From a virus, in the IMG/VR virus record IMGVR_UViG_3300009375_000002, positions 1-64,000 of that record: a stretch of DNA of 64,000 nucleotides; one strand, written 5' to 3'. Below, one piece after another: positions 7,680 through 15,594 of this stretch. The stretch's first letter is position 1. Every line of letters starts with the position of its first letter. The notes under the pieces were generated by a model that did not search any database, was not told where the DNA came from, and saw nothing but the letters and a program-made list of their open reading frames with translations. The position numbers and the translations under genes are program-made.

Positions 7680-7970
7680 ATGGATATACCGGATTTTATG
7701 ATACTCCAATCTTTTCGATATTGCCTTGATCATTTTGGGCACGCTGAAAATAAGGAACATCTCTCGGTAGATCGATGGGTGGAATGGGGAATTGAAAACT
7801 GGGATAAAATTTCAAAGGATATTCGGGAACTTGTTAAAAAGAAAATCAATCAGGCATTTGATCGTTATGATGCCGGACTGATTTCATTTGGTACGGCATC
7901 GGATCGGCGGCAATGGAAAAGATTAATGGCAAGGGACAGATCATTGATGGAATCCGAGGATAAAGAATAA
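7680..7970 (+). CDS. hypothetical protein, 96 aa
   Basis: Start codon abuts the preceding stop (TAAATG). The product is helical, with aromatic residues in the first half (FRYCLDHFGHA) and a charged second half. No motif. Operon position among small accessory genes is the only context. Confidence 0.55.
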   Translation: MDIPDFMILQSFRYCLDHFGHAENKEHLSVDRWVEWGIENWDKISKDIRELVKKKINQAFDRYDAGLISFGTASDRRQWKRLMARDRSLMESEDKE

Positions 7971-7971
7971 A

Positions 7972-8229
7972 ATGGAACCATCTCCCATATTGATAATCGT
8001 CGGATCGGGACAGATCGCAGAGGATGGCCTGATCGATAATCGATTATATACCGCTTTCTGTACTGGATGCGGAGAGACCGACGAAAAGGAATCGGAGGAA
8101 AGACATCAACTCATATGCTCTCATTGCGGGCATAATTTATTTAGACATATCAGGGATCAGAAGATGCAGGAAGCATTGATGGAGCAGCAGGCCGCATTTG
8201 CAAAATCGGGAAGGATGTGTCATGCCTAA
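7972..8229 (+). CDS. zinc-ribbon-like protein, 85 aa
   Basis: CTGC at residues 30-33 and CSHC at residues 50-53 form two CxxC pairs about 17 residues apart, a likely structural zinc site, followed by a helical Gln/Glu-rich tail. It is one of several small CxxC proteins in this stretch. The start follows the previous stop by two bases. Could be a nucleic-acid- or protein-binding accessory factor; function unknown. Confidence 0.6.
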   Translation: MEPSPILIIVGSGQIAEDGLIDNRLYTAFCTGCGETDEKESEERHQLICSHCGHNLFRHIRDQKMQEALMEQQAAFAKSGRMCHA

Positions 8230-8380
8230 AAAAGTCATTAATCTATCTGATCATATAGACGATAGCTTGGATCTTTCCAGATGGATCGAACAAACTGTAT
8301 CGGCGATGAGGGAAATGCAATTCGGGATCAATTTCCCCTGCGTCGGGATCGGCCTTGTCTTCATGACCATTTTGCAATAG
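8222..8380 (+). CDS. small hypothetical protein, possibly 5' half of a frameshifted gene
   Basis: I start at 8222 because GGAAGGA lies just upstream; it overlaps the end of the zinc-ribbon gene by eight bases. The 52-residue product begins MPKKVINLSDHIDDSLDLS and stops soon after entering a second open frame that continues to 8493. Either this is a short gene followed by another, or a single base change has split one longer gene near 8350. Confidence 0.45.
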   Translation: MPKKVINLSDHIDDSLDLSRWIEQTVSAMREMQFGINFPCVGIGLVFMTILQ

Positions 8381-8493
8381 ATGATCGAAAGCGTTGGATG
8401 ACGGCGATCAGGACGGCTGACAGTGAGAAGCATACTGCTATGGAACCGGAGAAGGTAGCCCGATTGGAAGAGGCCTTTGACCTATATCAATAA
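8281..8493 (+). CDS. hypothetical protein overlapping the previous gene
   Basis: A second frame, coding-like mainly after about 8360, where it reads DDRKRWMTAIRTADSEKH and ends in an acidic helix (EPEKVARLEEAFDLYQ). It has no ribosome site at its own ATG, which lies inside the preceding gene. I read it as the 3' half of a gene whose 5' half starts at 8222, or as an independent short gene starting at 8398. Confidence 0.35.
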   Translation: MDRTNCIGDEGNAIRDQFPLRRDRPCLHDHFAIDDRKRWMTAIRTADSEKHTAMEPEKVARLEEAFDLYQ

Positions 8494-8549
8494 AGGAGTC
8501 CAGTTAATATTATCGGGAGACGCCTTGATCAAATTAAAGGAAAAGACAG

Positions 8550-8747
8550 ATGCCTAAAAACAAACCTCCCATATTGACAGCAGATGGATTAAAGGCCATG
8601 ATAAAATATTTCAGGGAACGGCCAAAGCCCCAGACGTTATTCGGTCTGCCGATTATTAAGCGTGATAATATTGATTTCCCTGATATCAGCAAGATCAGGA
8701 TCGGATCGCCTTTGATCAGAGAAGAGGAATGGGAGGAAAGTCCATGA
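8550..8747 (+). CDS. small hypothetical protein, 65 aa
   Basis: ATG is preceded by TTAAAGGAAAAG, a good site. The product is basic in the middle (KYFRERPKPQTLFGLPIIKR) and acidic at the C-terminus. It overlaps the holin-like gene by four bases (ATGA), indicating coupling with the lysis cassette. Confidence 0.55.
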   Translation: MPKNKPPILTADGLKAMIKYFRERPKPQTLFGLPIIKRDNIDFPDISKIRIGSPLIREEEWEESP

Positions 8748-9391
8748 GCTTTGATATCATAAGCGCATTAGGAGTCGCCGGCGAAGTCGCCGCGGGATTT
8801 GTTCCGGGATTATCCCCTGTACTCAAAGGAGTCGGCGCTTTGGCCAAGATGGTCGGTGGGGATGCCGGAGATAAAATCAATGCGGGATTGTCGCAAATCT
8901 CAGACGGGATCGAGACGATTGCAAAGACTCCATTGACGCCTGAGCAAACCATTGAGCAACAAAAGATTACGGCGACGACAAATGTAGCTCTCGCCGAGCT
9001 CGGATTCAAGAAGAAAAAACTTGATTACGATGATGCGGCCGGTGGTAGGGATGTGATCAAGACGGCATTACTTTCCAAAGATCCGATCATCGCACAAGCC
9101 AGACCAAAAATGATGATCTTGTTAGGAAAGGTATCAATGGGATATACGATCTTGACCCCGATCCTGATAGTGATTCTCGCGATGGGTAATATTGACAAGG
9201 CGTTGTTGGGTCTGCTAACTAACATGATTGTATATCAGGGAGCTACCCTGTGGGCCGCATTTATGACATCCTTTACGGGATACACTGTCGCAAGATCCGT
9301 CGATAAGAATACTCAAGCGAAATCGGAGAATGGGATGTCGCAAAGCAATCTGTTAAAGATAGCCGGACAAATCGGAAAGGTGGTATCGTGA
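8744..9391 (+). CDS. putative holin (three-TM GTA-holin-like)
   Basis: A 215-residue protein beginning at 8744 after GGGAGGAAAG. A Gly/Ala-rich N-terminal half is followed by a charged connector (GGRDVIKTALLSKDPIIAQARP) and then hydrophobic segments at about 126-147 and 153-182. The connector ending in RP just before the membrane segments resembles the holin of three TMs known from gene-transfer-agent-like clusters. It lies at the head of the lysis region, 4 kb upstream of the endolysin. It would time host lysis by making inner-membrane holes. Identification rests on topology and position. Confidence 0.5.
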   Translation: MSFDIISALGVAGEVAAGFVPGLSPVLKGVGALAKMVGGDAGDKINAGLSQISDGIETIAKTPLTPEQTIEQQKITATTNVALAELGFKKKKLDYDDAAGGRDVIKTALLSKDPIIAQARPKMMILLGKVSMGYTILTPILIVILAMGNIDKALLGLLTNMIVYQGATLWAAFMTSFTGYTVARSVDKNTQAKSENGMSQSNLLKIAGQIGKVVS

Positions 9392-9765
9392 ATAAGCCCA
9401 GCGAGCGACAGCCATGGAAGGGCGCGATGGAAAATATCGAAGCCGCGTCCTTACCAAAGAAGACTATCGCCCAGATAGGTCTCTCAATAGCCGCATCTAC
9501 CATCGGGACAAATGCGATGATCAGACGATTGCGGGACGTCTTTGTTGAATTCTCCGAAATCGAATCCATGATCCTTGTTGCCGGGGGCGATCCTGGAGAG
9601 ATCCAGGATGAGGCAAAGGAGCTGGCTCGTACGACCGTGATGAATTATAAACAAGCCGTCGTGTTAATCCTTGCAGAAAGAGAAAGATCAAGGATCGAAC
9701 CAATCGGCCTACTGGATAATGACGCGCTAAATAAGGCGCTAAAAACCCATGACTCCGATGATTGA
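9388..9765 (+). CDS. hypothetical protein, 125 aa
   Basis: Begins with GTG overlapping the holin stop (GTGA), so translation is coupled. Soluble, mostly helical, with an Ile/Ala-rich stretch (IGLSIAASTIGTNAMIRRL) and acidic C-terminal residues. No motif identified. Position suggests a role with the membrane or lysis proteins, but nothing in the sequence proves it. Confidence 0.55.
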   Translation: MNKPSERQPWKGAMENIEAASLPKKTIAQIGLSIAASTIGTNAMIRRLRDVFVEFSEIESMILVAGGDPGEIQDEAKELARTTVMNYKQAVVLILAERERSRIEPIGLLDNDALNKALKTHDSDD

Positions 9766-9871
9766 GGCGTCCGCAATCATCGATATCCGAGGGATCTGGA
9801 ACGCCAGTTTTAAGGATATGAGCGAACATATTATCAAATCAGCCAGGAGGATGAATAATGTCATTTTTTAA
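9749..9871 (+). CDS. possible very small protein, 40 aa
   Basis: A short frame filling the gap between two genes and overlapping both (starts inside the end of the previous gene, ends just inside the next). Product MTPMIEASAIIDIRGI then a basic helix (HIIKSARRMNN). Without it the 92-base gap would be empty. Codons look acceptable, but there is no independent support. Confidence 0.3.
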   Translation: MTPMIEASAIIDIRGIWNASFKDMSEHIIKSARRMNNVIF

Positions 9872-10316
9872 AGCAGTCAAAGATCCGGGCATTGCCACAT
9901 CAGAAGGTGGCAAGGCTGTTCAAAGGGCTTTGGATTCGGATAATGTTTTTACCAGCATCCTGACAGTATTACCATTTCAACGAGTCAATGTCGGGATATT
10001 GGTCGGCAGTATTATATCGGATATCATATCTGCCGGCGCAGGGCTTAGTGCCTCGGTGGTTTTGGGAGCGGCGATCTCAGCGGTTTTCTCTACGGCATCT
10101 ATGTCGATCACTTTGCAAAGGCAGATGCGGGAAGAGATGGGAACGGATTTCTGGCGGGATGTGGATGCATGGTCGATCACCTTTGCGGAGGGAGAGGCCG
10201 CATCATCGGAGAATATCAGTGATAAGTCCGAGCCGGAGATTGCGAATTATCGACTCGGTACCAAGGAGGGCGGATATGAAACCGGCCTTGCTCTTATTCG
10301 TTTGGGGACATCTTAA
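9858..10316 (+). CDS. hypothetical protein with hydrophobic centre, 152 aa
   Basis: Strong GGAGG site before ATG. Residues 42-84 are hydrophobic and Gly/Ala/Ser-rich (VNVGILVGSIISDIISAGAG...), able to form one or two membrane helices or an amphipathic core; the rest is soluble and acidic. It precedes two likely virion-associated genes. It may be a membrane accessory protein or a minor virion protein. Confidence 0.5.
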   Translation: MSFFKAVKDPGIATSEGGKAVQRALDSDNVFTSILTVLPFQRVNVGILVGSIISDIISAGAGLSASVVLGAAISAVFSTASMSITLQRQMREEMGTDFWRDVDAWSITFAEGEAASSENISDKSEPEIANYRLGTKEGGYETGLALIRLGTS

Positions 10317-10330
10317 AGGGAGAAATCATC

Positions 10331-10837
10331 ATGGCGGATAATGATGGAAATATAATGAGTAAGTTTGGAACCGATAATCTGGCAACCGTTGAGGACACAT
10401 CACCCGGAATGGTAAAGGGAAACGCCCAATTATTGACAGGCGGTACGATTGCGGATATCATCACGATTGTTGGTGGCCCGATTGAAGTGGTGGCGCTCAT
10501 CGGAGAGATCACGACTGCCGTATCGAATAATGCCTGTAATCTGAGCCTGACCATGGACCCGGCAGCAGGAGCCGATACTGCTATGTGTGCTGTCGTCAAT
10601 ATCCAAGCGGCGGTGATTAATACATGGGCGTATATAACCGGTACGATTGCAGATGCGATGGTCCTGGCCGTTCCCGGAGTAGCGTTACCTTTAGCCATTG
10701 GGAAAGATATCCCCTTGATATTACCACCAGGAACGGTTGATATGACTCTATCGAATAACGCTCCAACGACCGGAGCGGTTACATGGTATATGCGATTTAA
10801 GCCGATGGCATCCGGCATTCTTGTTAGCATGTCATAA
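10331..10837 (+). CDS. putative virion-associated protein, 168 aa
   Basis: A beta-rich, Gly/Thr/Ala-rich protein with few charges, e.g. LTGGTIADIITIVGGP and the C-terminal VDMTLSNNAPTTGAVTWYMR. The composition and closing beta-strands resemble small capsid or fibre-associated proteins. It pairs with the larger beta-rich gene at 10846. No catalytic motif. Assignment is by composition and position only. Confidence 0.45.
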   Translation: MADNDGNIMSKFGTDNLATVEDTSPGMVKGNAQLLTGGTIADIITIVGGPIEVVALIGEITTAVSNNACNLSLTMDPAAGADTAMCAVVNIQAAVINTWAYITGTIADAMVLAVPGVALPLAIGKDIPLILPPGTVDMTLSNNAPTTGAVTWYMRFKPMASGILVSMS

Positions 10838-10845
10838 GGTGAAAT

Positions 10846-12141
10846 GTGACCAACCGCGGAAATATAATAAAGCCAGATAGTGCAGTGTCTATAGTTGATG
10901 CTTTGTATGGCTATTCAACGAAGATTAATGAGGATGGACAACTTCATGTCGTTTTGGCAGGGACCGTAGATACGAATAATTCAACATCAACTCCACTGCC
11001 TGCTGACACTGGCGGAATCGATCATATATTCACAGGCTCGGCTACAAATATTCTTGATCATGGATTCATTTTTGTGACTACATATAGCGATGTTGGTAGC
11101 GCCACTGATGGACTTAGCGTTCATCAAAGCACTGATGGAACCAACTGGGATAACACCGATGAATATACCGTTCCGGCGGCAAAGGGTAAAACTTATTCAT
11201 TTCAGCCAGGAACTAAATACTTTAGAGTTATATATACAAATGGGGTAATAGCTCAAACGGTCTTCAGATTACAAACAGTTTTAAAAAAGACAAGCTCGTT
11301 AGCGTCAAGCCATAGGATACAGGATTCTATTGTCGATGAGGATGATGCGGAGCTTGTGAAAGCTGTTATAACTGGACAAAGTGATATCAATGATATTTTT
11401 GAAAATGCGAAGACTTATCGTGGGGCTTTGCAAGTTGATGCCGCCTTGGTTCATAAGATAGGAGTAAGTGAGCATGCCAGGACGGATTTGGATGGTTCTA
11501 CCACTTTGGATATAGCCGCCTCTATTGGCGATGTATTGATAAATGTGGCATCTACTACTAATTTTGCGGTAGGAAGTATTATCACAGTGGAAGGCGAAAG
11601 AAGTCATTTTCATGTGATCGTTGTAAATGCAGGGGTATCATTGACATTAAATAGACCGATAGATAATGATCACAATCCAGGAGTGGTGGTGCAAGAAGTT
11701 TCTATAGCGATGAATGTTGTGGGTTCATTGGGCAGTCCGATATCATATAAGATTCAACCTCCCTCTACAGAAAGATGGCAATTGACGCGGATAATGACAA
11801 CAATATTAGATCAATCAGCTATGGACGATGCCACATTTGGCGGCATCGGAGCATTGACAAATGGAGTAGTTATTCGGTTTTATGTTGGGGGAATATATCA
11901 AACAATAACCCATTGGCAATCAAACGGCGATTTGAAAGATGATATGTATGATGTGGAATATTCTGATAAAGCCCCTGCTGGATATTTTGGATTGAATGGA
12001 AGATGGACATTTACCAAAGCGGAGTTTATCGCCGATCTGGATGGCACTATAAATGATTATTTAGAAGTGCTGATTCAGGATGATCTATCCAACTTGGATG
12101 ACTTTGAGTTAAAAGCGCAGGGCAGACTTTTTGGAGGTTAA
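10846..12141 (+). CDS. putative virion structural protein, 431 aa
   Basis: Begins with GTG eight bases after the previous stop. A long beta-rich protein: an N-terminal jelly-roll-like stretch (to about residue 140), an acidic linker, then another beta-rich half containing GDVLINVASTTNFAVGSIIT, a pattern seen in phage surface and fibre proteins that handle an abrupt transition value. Low Cys, high Asn/Thr/Ser. Base composition is somewhat more AT-rich than flanking genes. Likely an exposed virion component or receptor-interacting protein; unproven. Confidence 0.5.
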   Translation: MTNRGNIIKPDSAVSIVDALYGYSTKINEDGQLHVVLAGTVDTNNSTSTPLPADTGGIDHIFTGSATNILDHGFIFVTTYSDVGSATDGLSVHQSTDGTNWDNTDEYTVPAAKGKTYSFQPGTKYFRVIYTNGVIAQTVFRLQTVLKKTSSLASSHRIQDSIVDEDDAELVKAVITGQSDINDIFENAKTYRGALQVDAALVHKIGVSEHARTDLDGSTTLDIAASIGDVLINVASTTNFAVGSIITVEGERSHFHVIVVNAGVSLTLNRPIDNDHNPGVVVQEVSIAMNVVGSLGSPISYKIQPPSTERWQLTRIMTTILDQSAMDDATFGGIGALTNGVVIRFYVGGIYQTITHWQSNGDLKDDMYDVEYSDKAPAGYFGLNGRWTFTKAEFIADLDGTINDYLEVLIQDDLSNLDDFELKAQGRLFGG

Positions 12142-12152
12142 AGAGAAATAAA

Positions 12153-12305
12153 ATGGATATGTTTTTTTATATAGTTCACAGAATATATAATGCTTTGAGA
12201 GAGTTTGCATATCCTTCCCTCGCGCAATATCGCAGATATAAGCAGAAGCGAAAGCGTGTAAATAAAAGACTGTGGAAAGAAAAGGCCTATAAATTTGTGG
12301 ATTGA
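12153..12305 (+). CDS. small basic protein, 50 aa
   Basis: Short frame after TTAAAGAGAAATAAA. The product starts with an aromatic hydrophobic stretch (MDMFFYIVHRIYNALREF) and ends very basic (KQKRKRVNKRLWKEK). It could associate with membrane or nucleic acid. It lies just before the membrane/coiled-coil pair of the lysis region. Confidence 0.45.
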   Translation: MDMFFYIVHRIYNALREFAYPSLAQYRRYKQKRKRVNKRLWKEKAYKFVD

Positions 12306-12326
12306 TGCAAACAGGGATGTGGCATC

Positions 12327-12866
12327 ATGAGCGATTTTAAAAAGAGCAAGGATGCTCCAACTTACAAAGTGATTAGGAGCCCTAATCATAAGGTCTTAAA
12401 AGTCACGCGGAGGAAAGATGTTATGGCGGAAGAATTGCAATGCAAAGAGGTGATCTGCCCAGCATCGCATGTTGAGTTTGAGAAGGTCAGTTCCGAGATC
12501 AAGGATGTAGTAAAGGGATTAGCCGCCAAGCCGTCAACAATAGCCCTAATTTTGATCATGGTCCCGGTTTTGGTGGCGATCCTTGGTTGGGTTGGATATC
12601 TGGGGAATAAACAAATAAGCCAGCTCCAGGACATGCATATTTCTCAACAAGAGATGACGATCAAGATGGGAGATGTTGATTCGTCTTTGTCAGTCATGCA
12701 AGTTAAGTATTCATCCTTGATCACTCTGATTGAAACAAAGATTAGGTCTGGAGATAAGGATCATAAAGCCCATGAAGATAGGATTCATCGGTTAGAAGAA
12801 TGGATGGATCGAACCAGAAATGGACGCGCTGATCAAAAAGAACCCGAAAGCATGGTGGGTGGCTAA
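12327..12866 (+). CDS. membrane protein with C-terminal coiled coil; two possible starts
   Basis: A 179-residue frame with one membrane helix (residues 71-93, TIALILIMVPVLVAILGWVG) followed by a charged helical region likely to form a coiled coil. An internal ATG at 12423 has the stronger ribosome site (GGAGG), giving a 147-residue form lacking a basic N-terminus; the 12327 ATG has a weaker AGGGAT. Dual starts of this kind are known in phage lysis regulators. It overlaps the next gene by one base. Likely part of lysis or envelope disruption. Confidence 0.55.
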   Translation: MSDFKKSKDAPTYKVIRSPNHKVLKVTRRKDVMAEELQCKEVICPASHVEFEKVSSEIKDVVKGLAAKPSTIALILIMVPVLVAILGWVGYLGNKQISQLQDMHISQQEMTIKMGDVDSSLSVMQVKYSSLITLIETKIRSGDKDHKAHEDRIHRLEEWMDRTRNGRADQKEPESMVGG

Positions 12867-13306
12867 TGGCTAATGGCGCTGAAACGGCGGCAGGATATTC
12901 CCGATATCTGGCAGACTGGGGTTGGATGGGATTATTCATTCTGGCCTGTGGCGTCATTGTTATTATAGTAGTGTGGTTGATCAGATATGAGCGCCCCAAA
13001 CTGGCTAAGCAATTTGAAGATCGGGATGCCGCTGAAAAGGAACGTCTTGAATCGGAGAAAAAAGAATTAAAGGATCTTGCGACTGATTATACGGAGCTTG
13101 TCAGGAGCTATGAAATCAAGACTGGAATTGTTGCTGCAAGGCTTGTGGATGTCTATCAACAATTTGAAGGTCATACGATTGCGGCCCAAAGGGTCATTGA
13201 TCAGATTGCGCAGGGGCAATACAAAATCGTGATCGAGGATGAAATCCTTAAAGCCAGAGATAAGAAGGATAAGACGGTTACAAAAATATTTGATGATCCA
13301 AAATGA
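12866..13306 (+). CDS. putative inner-membrane spanin-like protein
   Basis: 146 residues: a short cytoplasmic N-terminus, one membrane helix (19-40) and then a long Lys/Glu-rich coiled coil (about 45-100) and helical C-terminus. That is the topology of an i-spanin, which links inner to outer membrane in the last step of lysis. It lies just before the endolysin. No partner lipoprotein is visible next to it, so spanin function is only a proposal. Its TGA overlaps the next ATG (ATGA). Confidence 0.5.
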   Translation: MANGAETAAGYSRYLADWGWMGLFILACGVIVIIVVWLIRYERPKLAKQFEDRDAAEKERLESEKKELKDLATDYTELVRSYEIKTGIVAARLVDVYQQFEGHTIAAQRVIDQIAQGQYKIVIEDEILKARDKKDKTVTKIFDDPK

Positions 13307-13476
13307 AATGCGATGTTTGTAAAAAAGATACTCATATTGTTCATATTGATGATTCTCATCGGAAGTGTTGTCCCGGATGCTATCTCAAAAGGGACGATGA
13401 ATCATCCAAAAATAATAACAAAGGAATTGATCATGGCCGATTACGAAAAAGCAATAAGGATCGTACTAAAACATGA
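13303..13476 (+). CDS. small zinc-finger-like protein overlapping the endolysin leader
   Basis: A 57-residue frame whose ATG overlaps the previous stop (ATGA). It begins MKCDVCKKDTHIVHIDDSHR and continues KCCPGC, giving CxxC and CxxC pairs with intervening His, a clear zinc-finger pattern of the kind seen in Mu Com-like small proteins. Its 3' part overlaps the first 44 bases of the endolysin frame. The competing frame from 13313 would instead encode a hydrophobic leader for the endolysin. Confidence 0.5.
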   Translation: MKCDVCKKDTHIVHIDDSHRKCCPGCYLKRDDESSKNNNKGIDHGRLRKSNKDRTKT

Positions 13477-13951
13477 GGGCGGATATACCGAGGATCATGC
13501 CGGGGCTACAAATTTTGGAGTGACTTTGAGATCCCTGGATATCGATATCGATCTCGATGGCGATATCGATGCTGACGACATCCGAGCAATGGACATCGAT
13601 GATGCGATTGCCTTTTATAAACGTCGGTGGTGGGATCAATACGGATATCAGCGGATCAGCGATGACGATGTCGCGACTAAAGTCTTTGATCTGGCAATCA
13701 ATATGGGAGCCAGGCAAGCCGCTAAGCTTGTGCAAAGAGCATTACGTGCTTGTGGTAAGAAGGATATCAAAGACGATGGAGTCCTCGGACCGATATCTTA
13801 TCAGGCAATTGAGTCGATTCCATCCGATAGGCTTGTTGCCTGTATTCGATCTGAGGCGGCAGGATTTTATCGGAGATTGGTAGTCAATAAACCAAAATAT
13901 AAGAAGTTTTTGGAAGGCTGGTTGAATAGGGCTTACAACGGAGAAGCTTAA
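13433..13951 (+). CDS. endolysin, GH108-type muramidase with peptidoglycan-binding C-terminus
   Basis: I choose ATG at 13433 (172 aa) because AAGGAATTGATC precedes it. The N-terminus carries the GH108 signature KHEGGYTEDHAGATNFG, with catalytic Glu15. The C-terminal half (KVFDLAINMGARQAAKLVQR, then a DGVLGPISYQAI loop) matches the PG_binding_3 domain fused to such enzymes. It cleaves the glycan backbone. The same frame is open back to 13313; that form would add a 40-residue hydrophobic N-terminus usable as a signal or SAR anchor. An unusual Asp-rich insertion (IDIDLDGDIDADDIRAMDID) follows the active site and looks EF-hand-like. Confidence 0.8.
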   Translation: MADYEKAIRIVLKHEGGYTEDHAGATNFGVTLRSLDIDIDLDGDIDADDIRAMDIDDAIAFYKRRWWDQYGYQRISDDDVATKVFDLAINMGARQAAKLVQRALRACGKKDIKDDGVLGPISYQAIESIPSDRLVACIRSEAAGFYRRLVVNKPKYKKFLEGWLNRAYNGEA

Positions 13952-13952
13952 T

Positions 13953-15563
13953 ATGGGGCTGATTCAATGGATCAAGGATTCTTGGAGTGGCGGTAAAAAG
14001 GATAGTCGAACGGCATCCATAATTACAACGCCTGGATCTGGCGGGGTGATCTGGACTCCCCGAGGATATGATAATTTTGCGAGGGAGACATATCTTAAAA
14101 ATGTAACCGCGTTTAGATCGATCAGTGAGATCGCCATGGCTACGGCATCTGTCCCGTGGAGTGTCTTTGAGCATTTACCGAGCGGCGGGCGGGCAATTGT
14201 CCCAGATGATCCGATGAATGATGTCTTAAAGCGGCCGAATCCGAATGAGTCGCTGACAGCGATCATTCTCAAAGCGACGGCATATCTTGTTATGTCGGGA
14301 AATAGTTTTTTAGAAAGGATCAAACCGGATACAGGTCCGAATAAGGATGTGATCAAAGAACTCTATGCCCTGCGTCCTGATCGATTTAAACAAAAAGTCA
14401 ATCCGACATCGGGGCAATTGGAAAAATATGTTTATACTGTTCAGGGAAGATCTACTGAATGGGATGTCGATCCCATAACTCAGCAGGCAGATGTTCTTCA
14501 TCTGAAATCCTTTCATCCTCTCGATGATTGGTGGGGAGCGGCTCCGACCGAGTCCACTGCAAGGGAAATCGATACGAGTAATTCGGCGACCCAGTGGAAT
14601 AAGGCGCTCCTTGATAATCAGGGGAGACCAGGGATGATATTCACTTTGATCGGGGCTGTCGGAGAAGAGGCCTTTGATCAATTGGAAGAGCGGATGCAAC
14701 AGCGGACAGGGGCGGAGCATGTAGGAAAAGATCTGATTATAACCGGCGAGCGTGGCACTAAGGCGGAGCCGTATGGATGGTCGCCCACCGACATGGATTT
14801 CTCCGAGGGCGATTTAAGATTGATGCGTAAGATCGCCATGGGTTATGGAGTTCCCCCGATGCTTTTGGGAATTCCTGGGGAGGCGACCTTTGCTAATTAT
14901 AAAGAGGCGCGGGAAGCCTTTTATGAAACGATCATCTTTTTTTATTTGAATTATATTCGAGGAGAATTAAACAATTGGGTATATGACAAGGATAGTAAGT
15001 TATTTCTTGATTACATTCTGGATGACATCCCAGCGCTTGCTGCCAAAAGAAATCTGCTTTGGAAACGATCGCAGGAAAGCGAGTTTCTGACAATCAATGA
15101 GAAGCGGGAGATAGTCGGCTTTGATCAGGTAGATGGCGGGGATGTCATCCTTGTACAATCAAGCATGATTCCGTTAGGAGCCGGATCTGATATCGATGAT
15201 CAGATTGACGAGGAAGAAGAGGAGGACGAGGAAAAGCTGATACAGGATCTGATCGATCAGGGATATGAGGAGGACGAGATCGATCAGATACTTGGTTATT
15301 TTGATCCGGAAGAAAAGGGAGTTGATCCGACCGATTTGAAACCATTTCCAAATGAGTTTTCTTGTCGATTAAATTCGCCGGAGAAATACGATAAGTTTGC
15401 GCGCGTTAATTGTTTTCAGCGGTCTGGTAAAAAATGCATTGATTATATCTTTGGAATCAAAGGGACTAAGTCTGAAGTTCAGGCATTGCGATATAAGAAA
15501 AAGATTTGGAGCAAATCAGCGGCAAAAACTCATTGCAAAGATCATGGAGGATCTTTTGAATAG
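13953..15563 (+). CDS. portal protein (HK97-type) with Cys-containing C-terminal extension
   Basis: A 536-residue portal. NVTAFRSISEIAMATASVPW near the N-terminus and the later MGYGVPPMLLGIPGEATFANYKEA segment are hallmarks of Phage_portal family proteins: the latter is the clip/stem region with the YGVPP-type turn. The ring of twelve forms the DNA channel and head-tail vertex. After an acidic linker (about residues 415-445) a separate C-terminal module (about 470-536) contains FSCRL, CFQRSGKKCIDYIFG and HCKDHGG; such a module occurs on various phage head proteins. GGAGAAG precedes ATG. Confidence 0.9.
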   Translation: MGLIQWIKDSWSGGKKDSRTASIITTPGSGGVIWTPRGYDNFARETYLKNVTAFRSISEIAMATASVPWSVFEHLPSGGRAIVPDDPMNDVLKRPNPNESLTAIILKATAYLVMSGNSFLERIKPDTGPNKDVIKELYALRPDRFKQKVNPTSGQLEKYVYTVQGRSTEWDVDPITQQADVLHLKSFHPLDDWWGAAPTESTAREIDTSNSATQWNKALLDNQGRPGMIFTLIGAVGEEAFDQLEERMQQRTGAEHVGKDLIITGERGTKAEPYGWSPTDMDFSEGDLRLMRKIAMGYGVPPMLLGIPGEATFANYKEAREAFYETIIFFYLNYIRGELNNWVYDKDSKLFLDYILDDIPALAAKRNLLWKRSQESEFLTINEKREIVGFDQVDGGDVILVQSSMIPLGAGSDIDDQIDEEEEEDEEKLIQDLIDQGYEEDEIDQILGYFDPEEKGVDPTDLKPFPNEFSCRLNSPEKYDKFARVNCFQRSGKKCIDYIFGIKGTKSEVQALRYKKKIWSKSAAKTHCKDHGGSFE

Positions 15564-15594
15564 AAGTCGAAAATGCGTTTGAGGCGGCGAGTGG

